Shown here: positions 62,773 through 64,000 of the stretch, one piece after another
Position numbering within the stretch: the first letter of the stretch is position 1
How the letters are laid out: every line of letters starts with the position of its first letter
From: Terebella lapidaria
Lineage: Eukaryota; Annelida; Polychaeta; Terebellida; Terebellidae
DNA: 64,000 nt
Assembly: GCA_949152475.1 (NCBI GenBank)
Contig: OX424563.1
Location: 35,784,120-35,848,119 of the forward strand
Direction: 5' to 3'
Notes under the pieces: generated by a model
The model's input: the letters and a program-made list of their open reading frames with translations, nothing else
Told to the model about the DNA's origin: nothing
Databases searched by the model: none
Position numbers and translations under genes: made by a program

Positions 62773-64000
62773 TAGGTTACCAGACCTATGGTCCGATAAC
62801 CTATTGGCGTGGCATTGCGTCCGTCGTCCATCCGTCGTCTTCCGTCCACATTTTTAGCTTTAAAGTGTACGGTCCAATCTTTCTCAAAATTTGGGAAAAG
62901 ATACCTTAAAATAATTCGAGAAGGAGGGGTTTTTTTTTGTTTTGTTTTTTAGGTTACCGGACCTATGGTCCGATAACCTATTGCCGTCACGTTGCGTCCG
63001 TCGTCCGTCCACAGCTGTATTTTTAAAGTTTACAGGCGGATTTTTCTGAAATTTTGCACAAAAATGCCTAAAAATATTTCAAGAGGGGGTTTTTTTTTAG
63101 TTTTTTGATTTTCGCATTTTTCTCAAAATGGCGGCCATTTTTGACGAAAAATGGCCAATTTTGGACTTTGGCGGCCATTTTCTCAAAAACTGTCTGATCA
63201 GTTTTGAGATTTTTGTTTCAAAAGATTCCCCTTATGTACCTTTATGATGTGTATTAGTTTTGTTGCCCTTGAATCGCCGGTCTCCGTGTGGCGGCCATTT
63301 TGAATTTTTGACGGGTCGGCGAAAAAAAATTTTTTTGCCCCAAATCGCGTTACTATCCATTTCGGGCCATTTCTAGGCAAAAAAAATTTTTTCACCCTTT
63401 GAAAAAAATTTTGGACTTAGAAAATTTTCGGCACCTTTTTCCTTCATAATGGGAGCTGCCAGGACTGTACTCATAGAACGCTTAAAGATAGAGCTTAGAT
63501 ATTGGCACTTTCAAAAGGGAAGTCATATATGGCGACTTGTGTGGTGACCTTGAATTTGACCTTGGATGACCTTGAAAGGTCAAAATAGCCATTTTTGGGT
63601 CGAAAAATGCCCAAATTTGCAGCTTTTCTGTCTTTTCTCGAAAACTGTCTGATCAGTTTTGAGATTTTCGTTTCAGAAGATTCCCTCTATGTACCTTTAT
63701 GATGTGTATAAGTTTTGTTGCCCTTGAATCGCTGGTCTCCGTGTGGCGGCCATTTTGAATTTTTGACGGGTCGACGAAAAAAAATTTTTTTGCCCCAAAT
63801 TGCGTTACTATCCATTTTGGGCCATTTCTAGGCAAAAAAATTTTTTTCACCCTTTGAAAAAAATTTGGGACCAAGTTTTCGGCACTTTTTTCCTTCATAA
63901 TGGGAGCTGCCTAGACTGTACTCATAGAATGCTTGAAGATAGAGCTTAGAAATTAGCACTTTCAAATGGGAAGTCATATATGAAGACTTGTGTGGTGACC
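62773..64000 (+). mobile_element. Two HINE-A copies in tandem, running off the window
   Basis: The 5' tips TAGGTTACCAGACC (62773) and AGGTTACCGGACC (62951) lie 178 bases apart, so the first is a short 5' fragment. The second continues past the edge and contains two ~440-bp internal repeats (CAAAACTGTCTGATCAG at about 63188 and 63647). Confidence 0.82.

Overview
The window is nuclear DNA of an invertebrate animal: split genes with GT-AG introns, tRNA-derived SINE, LINE and LTR-type fossils, and very many non-autonomous mobile elements built around tandem arrays. The arrays recall the 'pearl' elements of bivalves, so a marine spiralian such as a mollusc is my best guess, but the sequence does not settle the phylum.

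Three host genes are present. (1) 160-1812 (+): the last four exons of mitochondrial ribosomal protein S18C (MRPS18C); its first exon lies off the left edge. (2) 32081-5575 (-): a complete HELQ DNA helicase gene. I could place 19 coding exons with consistent reading phases, giving about 1037 residues against 1101 in human. (3) 58310-62565 (+): a three-exon gene for a 931-residue coiled-coil protein of the LZTS/N4BP3 (Fez1 domain) family. HELQ and MRPS18C are also neighbours in human, where they are head to head; here they are tail to tail, so an old linkage survives a local inversion. HELQ repairs DNA in the nucleus, MRPS18C works in mitochondrial translation and the LZTS-like protein is probably a cytoskeletal or synaptic scaffold, so no shared pathway is implied.

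Most of the rest is repeats. HELQ introns and the 33-37, 50-57 and 62-64 kb regions are filled by four related element families, called HINE-A to HINE-D here. Each has a hairpin at its 5' tip, a 10-13 bp subterminal inverted repeat, a second hairpin near the 3' end, and (A, B, C) a core of 120-148 bp tandem units. This is the architecture of Helentron-associated elements. The 37-50 kb region holds a fold-back palindrome, a small TIR element with a TRIM inside it, LTR fossils (including two solo LTRs with clean 4-bp target duplications), a large inverted repeat, and stretches with nothing recognisable.

The most unusual observations are: minisatellites that begin exactly at exon-intron junctions (MRPS18C exon 2; HELQ exons 4, 9 and 10) and so multiply splice sites; a HINE-B tip that sits against the HELQ exon 6 acceptor and probably supplies its branch point; and nuclear-receptor DR1-type motifs repeated dozens of times in unrelated element families. 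The Part 2 section keeps these apart. All exon calls rest on reading the sequence and on remembered vertebrate proteins; no search was run.
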